64,000 bases of DNA, taken from Antedon mediterranea (Eukaryota > Echinodermata > Crinoidea > Comatulida > Antedonidae). Where the stretch lies: positions 501,001 through 565,000 of the forward strand of contig NC_092677.1 of assembly GCF_964355755.1 (NCBI RefSeq). The letters run 5' to 3'. Made by a program: the position numbers and the translations under genes. Positions 11,075-23,409 of the stretch are shown in pieces (position 1 is the first letter of the stretch; each line of letters starts with the position of its first letter). Under the pieces are notes generated by a model. That model worked only from the letters and a program-made list of their open reading frames with translations, was not told the origin of the DNA and did no database searches.

Positions 11075-13532
11075 CTATGCAGTGTACAACCGTCGCATTA
11101 AAGGTTTCAGCAGCGGCAGCAGCGAAAGTCGTAAACTTGCATAGGTCGTCTTAAGCCAATGTAAGCCGTCAAACGATGAACTTTCGGTTTTTACAAGTAA
11201 TGAAGCGTGAAAAGTCAAATTGTTACAAGAAAAAACAAATTTAGAATGGTAAAAAATGTATTGCAATTTTAATAATTACTAATAACAAATAGAAGTTAAA
11301 CAAAAAAGCAAATGACGCTGCGTGGTTGTGCGTGGCAATTGCGCGTACACAATGGGCTTATACAGATTCACAAAACTATTACATACCGTAAGCTCCTTGA
11401 CACACATCCTGCACAATCAAGGTTTATAACAAAAATTACTTACGTTTCTTCAAAATTATAAACCCAGCTATAAGTAAAGAAATTGCAATAACTGAAACTA
11501 CGATTCCAACAACCGCTCCACCACTCAAACCTACAAAGTAAATGAAGTTGAATCATTAATTTTTGTTGTTGTAAAAATTGGCACTTGGTTTACATCTTCA
11601 GGGACGTCATCGTGAAAATTCAATACAATGTTTGTCAAAACTATATTCACATGGTAAAGTATACAGCAAACACAAATACTATGCTGCACACCATACATGA
11701 GTTAGTGGTTTCTACAAACCCACGACATCCTCCTATTGTATTCATATTTAGGGGTAGCATTGGTAAGAACTCTTAGATACTTGTGTGTTTGTGTTTTTTT
11801 AAAAGCCATGGTTCCTACTTGGACGCCACGCAACAACGTAGGTACAACGCAAGTGAGTTAATCAAACGAAAGAATAATCCACCGTGACGTGATTGGTCAA
11901 TTATTACGTCTTTGCGCTGTGTCCAAGCCAAGAGTGACCCAAGTTTAAGTATGCATCTTAATCTCCACCACTGTTATATTCTTACCTTGTTTATGCTCTG
12001 TATCTGTCTTTTGTGCTAAAAATAACAAAATGACAAATAAAATGATTACTATAAGAAAAAGACGATGACAAATGACAAATACAATTATTACTATAAATAG
12101 AAATATATGATTCAATAATATAATTGACTTGAATGAACAGTATGAATTCCATAGTCCTATTGTATATGTGCGTATTACATACCTGACCCACAGACCAGTT
12201 GTGACGTAATCATAGATGAAACTTCGTTTGACGCTTCGCATGTCACGTGCTCGCATGAATCAATGTCCATTTTAACATATGATAACTCCACTTCTTCGTA
12301 CTTCGAACTGTTTGTGTATACAATTATTGTAGCGATTGGAAAAGCGTCTACCTGGCAGAGTAGCGTATTTCCAGTAACTGATAGATTTATAACAGGTGCG
12401 TCTATAATAAAAAGCATAACTTTTAACTTATAAGTCAAATATCTTAAAGCATTAAACATTGATTTTTAAAGGAAACAATGAAGGAAAGAAGAGTAAACAT
12501 AGAATCTAACATTCAAATGATTGCTGAGATCATCTACTATCCACAATAGATGTTTTCAGGAATGAAACTAATCGCCAGACCCGTAGATTACCATAATAAG
12601 TCGCAAGAAAAAGACAGAAATGTACATACGCTTTACTTGCAACAAGAGAGTTTCACTTAGCAACACGCTTGCGTTGTTTCCAGATCTACATCGAATTTCA
12701 CTTCCATGATCTTCTCTAGTTAATGTGTCAATCTTTAGAATAGTATCCTCCATTTTGTAATTACCGCCATCAATTGTCCTGTTATTAACTGACCACGTGA
12801 CAATAGAAATAGGTTGTGAATCTGTTACGCACGTAAGGATGACGCTATTTCCTGTTTGAAGTATTCCAGAAGGCTGCTGAGTAATGTTTGGTACACTATT
12901 CCCTTAAATAAAACAAATATTCTATAATGCACTTTTTGCGTGTCATACAGGCGCTCCATAGTTGTACTAAACATTTACATTTACAATACTTGTTTAAAAA
13001 ATATCTATTTTCTGTGAAGAATTATATTTTCTATTACAGTACTTACATATTATATTTAACCGTGTCGAAGCTTTTGATCCTCGTTTCGTCTTAATGACGA
13101 CTACTTCGCAAACATAAATTCCAGCATCAGATTCTGTGACATTAGCAATGCCTAAACTAGCATCTCCAAACGAATTTGCTGCCAAGAAATAGCCTTCAAT
13201 TTTAGATTCATTCCTCACAATTATGTTAGTTATATCTTGTTTAGATTTTACATAACTCCATGAAATGTCGATGTCGCCATTCACAGTTTCCGGATCATAA
13301 TGGCATTTTAAAATCGTTGGTTTTCCTTTTGTTGCGAGTTGATTTGAAGGTATCTCTACGGTTACATTACTGCAGAACACCAATACTGAAAAAATATAAA
13401 CAATTATTGTCTATAGATAAAAAAGAAAAACCGGACTTAGACGGCAGAAAATACATAGGTTACAGACTTACCATTGCACGAAGTAAAGATTATAACAATC
13501 AAACTTAATATACTTCTACAAACACCTTCCAT
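11075..13532 (-). CDS. Gene B: three-Ig-domain membrane receptor, paralogue of gene A
   Basis: Minus-strand exons: 13532-13472, 13385-13047, 12902-12630, 12401-12183, 12015-11986, 11530-11444, 11408-11387, 11180-11075; 378 aa in frame. Signal peptide (SLIVIIFTSC) split by a phase-1 intron. V-type Ig about 21-133 (LKCHYDP, ISWSYV, GIYVCEV). Second Ig to about 224 (LTCVTD, VTWSVNN, IRCRSGN). Cys-rich third domain to 297, its exon 219 nt as in gene A. 10-residue stalk, membrane helix (GGAVVGIVVSVIAISLL), a 22-nt micro-exon and a tail with TTYASL. The V domain shares the ISW..V.....IN..VR pattern with gene A. The last exon rests on a weak acceptor (CCGAAAG), though no other AG lies in the preceding 85 nt and phase fits; the two tail exons are less sure than the rest. 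Confidence 0.75.
11805..11935. mobile_element. MITE family 1, copy in gene B intron
   Basis: Left end CATGGTTCCTACTTGGACGC, core AAGTGAGTTAATCAAACG and reverse arm GTGATTGGTCAATTATTACG, right end TGTCCAAGCC. It lies between the stalk and membrane exons of gene B. Confidence 0.75.
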
Positions 13533-14962
13533 GCTTTGCAGATTCTGTTTACAGGTCCATATGGATTGGACCTAACAACAGGAAGTCTAACAAGTCCTTT
13601 CAACAACTGACAATTCAGTTAAAACACTTTCTAGTTTTTGGAGAAAATATTACGTTTATATAACTGTGTAAGTCTTTCACACTGCTACCTCATTGTTGAC
13701 ACCTTCAGTGACTAATACGTTAGAACCATTTTTGATTCATTGATAAGAAAATAGAAAAAAAAAAAGCCAAATAAAGACTGAAGAATCACAATAAATGTTT
13801 AAATAACAGGACAAAGAGTAGTTAATCATTGATAGTGTCATGATCAAAGGTTGCTTTTGATTCGAGTAGTATGACCTATAATAGTTTTTAAGAATATTTA
13901 TAATGTAGCCTAATTGATTTCCTACCACCACCTCTGTTGCTTGAATAAACACCTTTAAACAGAACCACACTTTGCGGTATTTTTTAAATATTTTTTTTCC
14001 AATAATGTTATGGATAATAATAATTTGGATAAATTTGAATAATCAATCAGTACTTGATCTGAATATTTCTTCTCTTTCAAACGAATGAGAATGAAATATA
14101 GTTGACTCAAGTTAAAAATCATTCAAAATAATCAACCGAAACTTGTATCAGGTAAGCCGAATTAAAAATTATAGTATGGAATAATAGAGTTGGTGATAAA
14201 AGTTCAAGATGGGATAATAAAATTGACCTAAATTCTACTCTGGAAGATTTAAAATTCTGGAAACAATCAAACATGTAAGCTAATAATTTAAATATCCATA
14301 ATACAAATATTTGCAATGCACACTTTTCTCCTCAAGAACCTTACTAATTCGACCACAAACAAATGTATTCATAAATTCTCTAGAGGGCGTGCTACGGTTC
14401 AGGATTAATTATTGCATGGGGAGCATTCCCTGATGACCTACCACCAGTGCTCTAAGTTTAAGCATGAACCTATTATAGGTCCATGGTTTAAGCATGAGTG
14501 AATGAGATAGATCCATGGTTTAAGAAATACATATGACAATGTTGTAAGAGTGTATTATTTAGGCCGTCATGGTGATTATCAAGTCATTGTTCTTAAACGG
14601 TAAAAAGTGCCTATAAATAGGCCTAACAAACAAGATACGCCTTCTTTTTCTGAGTACAAGATACAATGCAATAATGAAAGTTTGCTTTTACCATAAATTG
14701 ATCACGTGCGCAAATATTTTTAGTGTTCATGTGACCTGTTGGTGTAATAAATTAATAACTTAGCTTAATGTTTTATGACATTGGGATCAACAAGTTCAAC
14801 AACATTGCAAGCAATAACATCATTCTGTTTCCTTCTAGCCTATAGAAAAGTCAGTGCCATTGTGTTTGGATGAATTATAGTAAGTATAAATACTTTTGCA
14901 CATTTAAATAACAACAAGCGCTATATCTTTAATCCACTATGTTCACTCAGCTGGAACCAGCC

Positions 14963-15050
14963 TTAGTATCCATAATATGCGTACGCGTACGCAATGACTA
15001 TCGTATACGTACGCGCAACGCAAATGATTTGACCAATCACAAGCGGCAGT
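14963..15050. mobile_element. Partial MITE family 1 copy
   Basis: One arm only: GCGCAACGCAAATGATTTG followed by ACCAATCACAAGCGGCAGT. The second arm is absent or unrecognisable. Confidence 0.5.
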
Positions 15051-15736
15051 GGCAAACAATTGAAATTGAAGTCTCTCATATGTTAATTTCATTTGTGTAT
15101 TACTATGCCTTTTTAAATGGTATATTTTCAATCCGAAATCGTCTTAAACGAAACAATTTGGTGAATATTTTAATCTGGGAGTGTCTTTGTTTAAAATAAA
15201 CCCTAGCCTATAATGCCTAAACTATTGATTTAACCAAATCACGATTACCAGTGTGTGATTATCATCTGTCGAGTGTCTGAATAATCCCAGTTGATGTTCT
15301 TTTGTACCTCTTAACCTCGTAATTGAACCTTAACAATATTACAAAAAATATCACCAATAAAAGTCTACCGTTATGTTCAAATTCTAACGGTTTTTCAGTA
15401 CAATAGGCTTTTGAAAATCTGTTTGAGATGTGGATAATTGCATTCTTTAATTGTACGTTTGGTTAGTCTTTATACCTGCCTGTTCAACTGGAACGAAGAA
15501 TAACGGACTGTTCACTACCGGTACAATAGACTATACACTCCAGTTTTCAAAGCCTATTCACCCGGCGGACTTATTATAAGCAGCGGTAACAACATTTAGC
15601 AGTAAGAAATTTCAATTATTTTCCATTTTATTTCAGATTTTATCACTTTACTATAAGCACTAGAAACGAATAATAAAATATCTTGATATTTAATTAGTGT
15701 GATAGCAACAGCAGCGGAAGCAAACGGTGCGGTTTT

Positions 15737-15841
15737 CTCACCTGCGGCGGGATGGTAAGCTGCGACAATCAACACCGCGCCCTTTACAAAACCCGGCAGA
15801 TTTTGCTCATCTTCGGAGCAGAATTCATTGAGCTCCTGCAT
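15737..15841 (-). CDS. Possible first coding exon of an unknown gene
   Basis: Read on the minus strand from an ATG at 15841, 35 codons (start MQELNEFCSEDEQNLPGF) run to GCCGCAG followed by GTGAGA, a good donor. It is richer in G+C than its surroundings and has coding-like composition. No following exon was found on the minus strand, and it matches no family I recognise. It may be a gene fragment or part of a transposon. Confidence 0.25.
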
Positions 15842-17159
15842 CCTCTTTTCACATCCAAACTTTAAGCGGATTCATGATGTTTTGATGATGTAGACTTTTA
15901 GTGAACTCAATACGTATTACGAAGTCATTTCCGTAATCTGATAATGATATGTTGAACAGTGTCATCGATACTATCGTATAATTAATGAAGTCTAACCTGT
16001 TGATCATATTTGTTATTCATAATAATCACAAACGTTTATTGTTCACTATAAATAATAAAAATTACAATAATACATTAAGTATGCAAAATTACACTAAGTA
16101 GGCTAGTACATTAGCGGAAGAAAACCTTGTATTTTACTGTTAAACCATAGAGAAATATTGGTATATGTGAATGGGAACATTTATCATCTCTAATTGACCT
16201 CAACATCCATCACAATATCTTTGTCATAATCATGTTAATAAGCAGCATGATTACACTCATATTTTTATCATGATTAATACGCGCACATCCTCAGTAATTC
16301 AGAGTACAGTACTTGTTGTTGCAACACCTTTACAGCAATATTCCTTTTGTACTTAAGTCTATTATTGGACGTATGTGTTAACCAGAGCGAGAGGTGCAAC
16401 AAAGAACACTAAACGATTCCAAAGAACAACATAATATAATAAATACTTAATAGTATGTGTGAATTCATTACGAAACCGTTATTCCGCTGAGCCGTCGAGT
16501 AGTTATCACGAATGGGCGTGGCAACTTAGACTATCGTTACTTAAGCATAATTATTAAGAAATGTATACCCGACGGTATTATACTATTAATAATATATTAA
16601 TAACATAGGTTGTATATCCATGTATATGCTGCTGCCGCATAGATTTTATCATATTTTATACAACATTATTTTATGATTTTTGTAAGGTGATTCATGCATT
16701 TGGTATCGTAGTGATGTCAACCCAGCATGATCTTAACTACAAGCCTGCATTTAGTGTGTGTCGTGTTTCCATCGCACACAGCAAGAGTCCACTGGCCTGG
16801 AGAAACCAGTGTAGGCCTACTTATGGATGCGATAACATTCATAAACTGGGTTTCTTCAAAATCCTAATATATTTCCGAATCGTCATACTGGTGGTGACTG
16901 TTTCATACCAATTACATCGATTATTACGCATCGCGTACGGTTTCTATAGCTGCGTCTGATTTGTGACGTCACTGCCGTACGCGCACCGGGTCGAAAAATT
17001 TCTAAATTACTTTACTATACCTTCTTTATGATTCGCCAATTAAGTGTATCACCGATTAATACAGTTTTGTACAAAGCGAAAATTAAAAATAGGCTTATTG
17101 ATTGTTCAATTTGGCACAATAATTGTGAATTTTTATTTTTTAAATAAAACATGATTGAT

Positions 17160-17290
17160 GAATAATAAATAATAATAACTTTATTGAACATACGCCTTTA
17201 AATCGGCGGCACACGTTCTTCTGGACGGTGCGTTCTTACATACATTACATACATTAAGTTAGCCAGAAGGCTAAATAAAGTATAAAGAGA
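17160..17290 (-). mobile_element. Probable LINE 3'-end remnant (antisense)
   Basis: AATAATAACTTTATTGAAC on the + strand is the complement of a common LINE tail (AATAAAGTTATTATT). The following text has no coding trace. Confidence 0.35.
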
Positions 17291-17770
17291 AAAAAAAGAA
17301 AAAACATTTAAATGAAAGGAAACGAATTGTATAAAAAGAAACTAAAGAGCAAAAAGTACAATACTTAACTTTGATGGAGTGTTATTATTTATTATTAGTA
17401 TTATTATCAATGTTATTAATATGTTAATTTTAAAGAAAATATTATTAGACTTATATTAAAAATGTCATTTAATTTAAATATTATATTGTTTATTATTATT
17501 TAATTATTTATGTTCTTGTTAATACTGTATATAATTTAATTATGTTATGAGTTATGATCTTTATTATAATAAACATGAACATAGTTTATATACTATTTTT
17601 TTTTTACCATACTCAGTGTTTGTGAGCCGGCCCTTCATGTGCTTGATGTATTGTGGGCTACTTACTGTGCATCTCCAATGAGTTCTGATAGAAGTTTAGA
17701 CTCAGTCTCTTTACCTATCCAATAACATTAATTTTTTTCATAAACAAATATTAATGTTTTATTCACAGAT

Positions 17771-20700
17771 ATGAAATTAAAAATCTTCCTATGCATGTTA
17801 ATAGTAGAAGGTAAGTTCAGTTCATCAATGGCGTATTCCTGTCTAGACTAAAATAGTTTATTTACAGAATGTAACATGTCTAAGAGCCATTATACAGTTT
17901 ATGCCTGTTATGACGTCATATCAAATTTTGATGAACCTAATCATGTTATCAGATTAATGTCAAACGATAAAGCAAAGAAAGAGATGATGAAAACATGCAT
18001 TATGTTTACTTAGTGATTCATTACAAAACATAGCTTAGACAATGTTTGAAGATTGGTTTTCAGTTGGTTTATTTTTAAGATTTTCGCGCCACATAATCAT
18101 TTTAAAACATGAATGATAACAACACAAGTATTAACTTAGCATAGGGTTAAATTGAAAGTTAGACATAGTGAACAAAATGAAAACATTGCACATAAAATAG
18201 AAAAGCCATTAAACTCTATCAGTAATTATAGTATATATAGGCCCAACGTATTATTATTATGTTTATAATATGGGCAAATAATGCATGCAAATGATATATC
18301 TTTGAGAGACACGCCCTTTGGCGATAGTTGTCTTTTGTCTCTCCTCCGTGATCCCTTTTTATGTATCACTAAAAGAAAAGGAATAAATAAATAAACTATA
18401 TAGACTAACTTGCGGAACGAAATTGTGCATTATCAAACTAATTCATAAAATACTTTTGTTGTAAGCTATTATATTTAGCGTGCGATGTCAGACAACACAA
18501 ATATCTGAAGAAGTAATGGTGGAAGTAACAACAAAAGAAGATGTACCAATGGTAGCAAATGTAACACCAAGTCAGTCACCAGCAAACAACACAACTACAG
18601 CAGCACCACCACAAGGTAAAACAGTAACCGTTATCTGCAGGTTATCCTCTTAGTTTCCTTCTTGCTTCCTAAACTTCTCTCTTGATTTCAACCATTACAT
18701 CGAATATTCCTTATTATATATCCCCCTTTTCTTCTCTTCTCTATTTTACTCATTCCTAATTAATTCTTTTTCTTCTCTTTCTTACTCTCCTTTTATCTCA
18801 ACTATTGGGTCTACACAAGTAAATTATTTTCTTTTTTTCTTCTCATTTCCTTGCGTTTTCTTCTCCAACTGCTTTCATTTGTCTTCTTCTGTTTCTTAAT
18901 CACTTTTTTTTCTTTCAACCATTAAACCTTCATCGGCTTTGGGCCTACAGCAGCAACATAAACTATTCCCTTCCTTTCTTTTCTTCTCCTTTCTTCCTTC
19001 TTTAACTCTAAAATTTCATTTGTCTTCGTCTGTTTCTTAATCACTTTCTTTCTCTCAACCATTAAACCTTCATCGACATGGGCCTACAGGAGCAACGTAA
19101 ATACTTAATTTCTTTCTCTTCTTCTCCTTTTTCCTTCTTCTACTCAAACTAATTTCATTTTTCTTCTTCTGTTTCTTAATCACTTTCTTTATCTCAACCA
19201 TTAAACCTTCACCGTCAAATGTATCTCCTCTGTGTTCAAATATCAAATTTTTACAAATTCAATCAATCAAAATTTTGTTTTACTTTTTTCACAGTCAATA
19301 TGACGACTAAAGATTCTGGTGAAAGCAGCGACAGTAAGTTTTATTGTAGCAAAATGGAAATTTTACACTATTCATCTTGAGTGTGTGAATGTACATGTTT
19401 ATAACAACAGTGATATAGCAATGGATCCATTTAACAATAGTTAGCAGGTTTAAGAAAACACTAAACGTGCAGTGTAAAGCTTGGTTCCTACTAGGACGTA
19501 ACGCAATGACGTAAACGCAACGTAAGCAACTTGACCAATGACAACCGACAGTTTGAATAATCCATCGCTTGTGATTGTTCAAATCACTTATGTTGCGTCA
19601 CGTCCTTGCGTTACGTCTCTAGTGGGAACCAAGCTAAAGGAGGCACACGTATATCAACCAACAATAAGAGTAATAAGTGTTATTTATTTATTTATTTTAA
19701 GGTGGTGAGTCAAAGGAGGAGGAAGATGAAGATTCAGGTAATTTCTAAAAAGAGGTATTTGAGGAGATATTAACTTTAAATTATTGGATAAAAGCGATAT
19801 ATTAAACCTGACGAAATTTACCGATATGGGTGTTCTTTGAGGGTGGGTGGGTGGGTGTTAGGCAGATCGCACGAAAGGTACCGATGTGGGTCTTCCTTGA
19901 GGGTGGGCGGGTGGTAGGCAGATCGCAAATCATAATTGGGCGTACAAAACATCTACCGATTGTTTTCCAATTTTTGACGATCAGATTCTAAAGACCTGTA
20001 GGAACCAATTACATCACGTTAATTAATTTTGTGCACTAATTGAGGGGGACATGGGGACGTGTGATTGCGGGGAAATTGGGACGTGTTGCCTCACACTCAC
20101 AGTCGATTCCTTGACACAGAGTTTTGGTGTGTCTGGTCCACCAGGCGCGACGACCTACCGACACAACATGCGTAGTCGTCCAGGTCGTCGCAAAGCTCAT
20201 AAGTCTGTGGTTCTAATTTTAAGACTTAATGTTCTTACAGGTGACTTAAGTGGAGGTGCTATTGCTGGTATCATTATTGGTGTCATTCTAGGCCTTGTTT
20301 TAATTGTCATCATTGTATACGTTATTGTGTCAAAGGTTTGCACTAAAGGTAAGTCATTTACAACAAATAAATGTAATATAATATTCGTTATAGAAGTCTA
20401 ATTAAACCTGAATTATACGCATGGCTGATTTTATATGGAAGAAACATGACTCAACATGAATATGACACGACTATACGAAGCGTTATAAAGTCTATATTAA
20501 TTCGATTCATGCCCATCGATTTATTGATTAAAAACATTGTCATTTTTATGTTTTCAGGTGATGCTCAACCCGCCCCAGCAAAGAAAAGGTAAGTACGCAA
20601 GTCAGATAACTGGTATAATATATCGTAACCTTTGACCGGGGCGTATGTTTCTATTCTATGTAGGCCTATTTCATGGAGAAATAACTTATTTTTCCATGGT

Positions 20701-21018
20701 TGTATAAAAAAGCCTTCCGATGATTACATAGTACTTTCTCGGTAAAATCCTCGTCACATTTTTGCTAGAAACAAAATTGATTGATATAATTCAAATATTA
20801 ACATTAGATAAACACTGCCGGCATAGTTTGAACTTGTAGCTAATACTAGATTGTAACAAAAAAAACAACAATAATATGGACAATAACGTCAAATATAAAC
20901 TATGTATTGTTTATTTTACAGTGAAGTACGATACACTGAAGTCGAAAAGGGGGAACCCGCAGCCGATAAAATCGCAGAAGAAGACAAACCGGCGGCAGAC
21001 GCAGAAGTAAAGGCTTAA
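17771..21018 (+). CDS. Gene C: membrane protein with four-Cys head, mucin-like stalk and ITIM tail
   Basis: Eight exons join in frame (207 aa): 17771-17810, 17868-18003, 18479-18615, 19295-19333, 19702-19737, 20241-20348, 20558-20588, 20922-21018. Signal peptide MKLKIFLCMLIVE. Residues 14-58 form a short domain (Cys in GECNMS, VYACYD, KTCI), with a fourth Cys (VRCQ) in the next exon. Residues 60-129 are a Thr/Pro/Ser stalk that becomes acidic (KEEEDEDS). Membrane helix about 133-157 (GGAIAGIIIGVILGLV). The tail has VRYTEV (20926-20943), which fits the ITIM pattern, then acidic/Ala repeats ending AEVKA. Membrane, micro-exon and tail layout match genes A, B, D and F, but no Ig exon exists. The donor after exon 2 (AT then GTTTAC) is weak; it is the only join found that keeps the frame. 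Confidence 0.65.
18640..19215 (+). repeat. Pyrimidine-rich imperfect tandem repeat in gene C intron
   Basis: About 120-130 bp units repeated three times, each with TTTCTTAATCACTTTCTTT, AACCATTAAACCTTCATCG and GGGCCTACAG-like words. The + strand is almost purely C/T for long runs. It lies between exons 3 and 4 of gene C. Confidence 0.75.
19478..19637. mobile_element. MITE family 1, near-complete copy in gene C intron
   Basis: Ends AGCTTGGTTCCTACTAGGAC and CTCTAGTGGGAACCAAGCT are inverted repeats. The arms hold ACTTGACCAATGACAACCG and CGCTTGTGATTGTTCAAATC. Best-preserved copy of the family here, about 160 bp. No coding capacity. Confidence 0.9.
19811..19927 (+). repeat. ~59-bp tandem duplication, G-rich
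   Basis: Two copies of a segment with ACCGATATGGGTGTTC / ACCGATGTGGGTCTTC, GAGGGTGGGTGGG and GGCAGATCGCA. Intronic in gene C. Confidence 0.75.
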
Positions 21019-21242
21019 TAAATTTGACATAAGATAGTTTAAGCTGTAGATATTAAGTGTATAAACATAGGCACAACCTTCTTTAGTTATCTCTACTTAA
21101 TCTATCAATCTTTTAGTACGCCATTGTAATTCTATTTTGTAGCAAACACTTACTTTAGTATTAATATATAATGTATGAATATAATGAACTGGATGGCTGA
21201 ATACCAAAATTTGCCGACTTCAACGCCTTTATCGTGCCTTTA

Positions 21243-21418
21243 AAGCTGGTTTCTAATTGGACGCAACGCACATGGTGAGTTGACCAATCACATGCGACAG
21301 TTCGGGTGACCTATACCGTCGTGATTGGTCAAATTTCTTGCGGTACACTTTGCGTTGTTGCGTTGCGTCCAAGCATAGTCAATAGACTACAACTATTGCT
21401 CCATGGAAACCAAGCTTA
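21243..21418. mobile_element. MITE family 1 copy with interrupted right end
   Basis: Left GCTGGTTTCTAATTGGACGC, core GAGTTGACCAATCACATGCG and GTGATTGGTCAAATTTCTTG. The right arm (TTGCGTTGCGTCCAAGC) is separated from ACCAAGCTT by about 40 bp of extra sequence. Confidence 0.8.
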
Positions 21419-22793
21419 AACCAAAGTTCGACAGTGTAGTAACTAATGTTTTTAGAGGACAATTCACACCAAATTAACTTCTATCTTTGCAACAGGCCAT
21501 AGTGCATTAACTTGATTCTTTAATTTTAGTGGTGTCGAATAACTCTAAATATCGAATTAAATACGAATCCATGTGCATTAAATATTTTCTATGTAAATTA
21601 GTTAAGGAGGATCAGTTTCACTATGTAATTTGCTTATTAGATCATGTACATATTAATAATGCTTGCCAGTATTGTACTCTTAGCTTTATATAGTTTACAT
21701 TTTTTTAATACAGGTGGACGAAAGGGCGTCATAGTTGTCGCGCATATACCCGTTTTCTACGCGCAAGCGCGTTAAGTGCTAGTGTTAGTAATTTGTGTAG
21801 AAATAGTACGGTATAAGCCCAGTAGTAATAGTACGGTATAAGCCCAGTAGTAATAGTAGACCATGAAGTTATAAACTCTATGAGTAGACATTTGCTAATT
21901 TTGTATCTTTGATTTTTGATGAAAACAATTAAAATACAACTTACAATAATATTTAGAGTACGAAATACAACTTATTTTTAAATAACCCGGATGGGATGAT
22001 TGATAAATGATATAAAAGCAAAACAGTTTAGGTTGATTTGTGATTTACCGAAACCATCTTCTATCAAGATTGCCAATACACAACATTTCATCAACTACTT
22101 TGCCTTTCGGTAGAAAGGCATATCGGCGAAATTCACTGAAAGCCCAAGTCGTTAGACTATGTTCAAAGTTCAACATGTTTTTAGTGTACACTTACTACAT
22201 TATTCAAACATTACGCAGACAAATCACAGACTCAATAATTGTGATAGCAAAAAGGCAGATTTATTTCTACAATTTATTTACATCATGATGTGCCAACGTA
22301 CGTGATGATCAACTTAAAATTCGCAACAACCAACATTATCATCTAAATAACGTTTTTTAAAGTTTATAAACCGGTAAAATACAATTTAACTAACATTTTT
22401 TCGCTGTAAAATATGAAAACTGTTACACAGCCTAGCACTGTCGAAAAGTCTACATTTTAACAGGACAGTTTAAATTATTTAAAAAACACCACAATCTAAC
22501 GAATTGTGATACGTCAAAATGTTCGATTTTACCATTTATTTACAAAAGTATTTACAGTTAATATATAAACCAAAAACTGTATTAGTTACAGTACGTCTAT
22601 ATTCAATCATATTTTCAATTTCCAATTGCGCGTAATTCAAGATCGCAATTAACCAGATTTCAAAACCAAAGTTCATTGAAAAAAATACACATAATAAAAA
22701 ATTTGGTATTATACTTAAAATTTTGAGACACATCTTCGACTTGAAAGTAAAATGAAACACGTTTTGAGATCCAACAATCAAAATAAAACTTGG

Positions 22794-22897
22794 GTTTTTT
22801 TTCCAAGCAACGCAACGCTGGCGGGCCGACCAATCACAAGCGACAGTTTGGCATCGTCGTGATTGGTCTAAATACTTGCGTTACGCGCGCGATTAAT
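22794..22897. mobile_element. MITE family 1, shortened copy
   Basis: Arms CCGACCAATCACAAGCGACA and CGTGATTGGTCTAAATACTT around a short centre. Outer ends worn. Confidence 0.75.
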
Positions 22898-23099
22898 TCG
22901 ACATACAGCACCAACATTCAACCAACGAGAAACTGGAATGTTTACTTCACAATAATTTAAATTTCCATTCCGCTTCTTTTATAAATCATAATTACTGCAT
23001 TGCGACAATAAAACTATTCACATTTTGTTACAAAAGATATTAAAAATATAAAATTAGAATACAATAAATATAATAATACATTATATATGCATAATAAAA

Positions 23100-23360
23100 T
23101 ATGATTATTCATTAAAAAAATAACATTTATTAATATTCATTAAAAAGATCATGGATATTCATTAAAAGTGATTAGACATTCAATAAAAAAAAAAGAAGAT
23201 AAATATTCATTAAAAATTATAAATTATGCTAATGAATATCAAATAAAAAATGCTTAGTGACATTCATTAAAAATATTGATTGAATATTCATTAACAATTA
23301 ATGTTTATAATATTCATAATACAATACCGATAACTATTCATTAAAAAACATGAATATTCA
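23100..23360 (+). repeat. Cluster of irregularly spaced ATTCATTAAAA words
   Basis: About ten copies of (AT)ATTCATTAAAA or close variants in 260 bp with uneven spacing, so this is not a strict tandem repeat. Related ATGAATATTCAT words occur near 25495-25530. Confidence 0.7.
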
Positions 23361-23409
23361 TTAGCTACGAATAGTTATAGCAGATACGGTATAATATTAT
23401 CAATTAAAC

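Larger units (their letters stand above)
13533..17770. other. Spacer between head-to-head genes B and C
   Basis: Presumably carries the promoters of genes B and C, but no clear core promoter could be picked. It contains short direct repeats near 14460-14530 (words like TCCATGGTTTAAGCATGA), a half MITE near 14963-15046, a GC-richer coding-like segment at 15737-15841 and an antisense LINE tail near 17161. Confidence 0.5.

Noticed and set aside
11063-11142. Plus-strand frame with DYAVYNRRIKGFSSGSS inside the gene B tail region
   Set aside because: Antisense to the proposed gene B last exon, short, no acceptor in phase and no other exon of a plus-strand gene.
20051-20240. Upstream extension of the gene C membrane exon into a longer frame
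   Set aside because: The splice acceptor TTCTTACAG at 20240 and correct phase make the upstream part intron.
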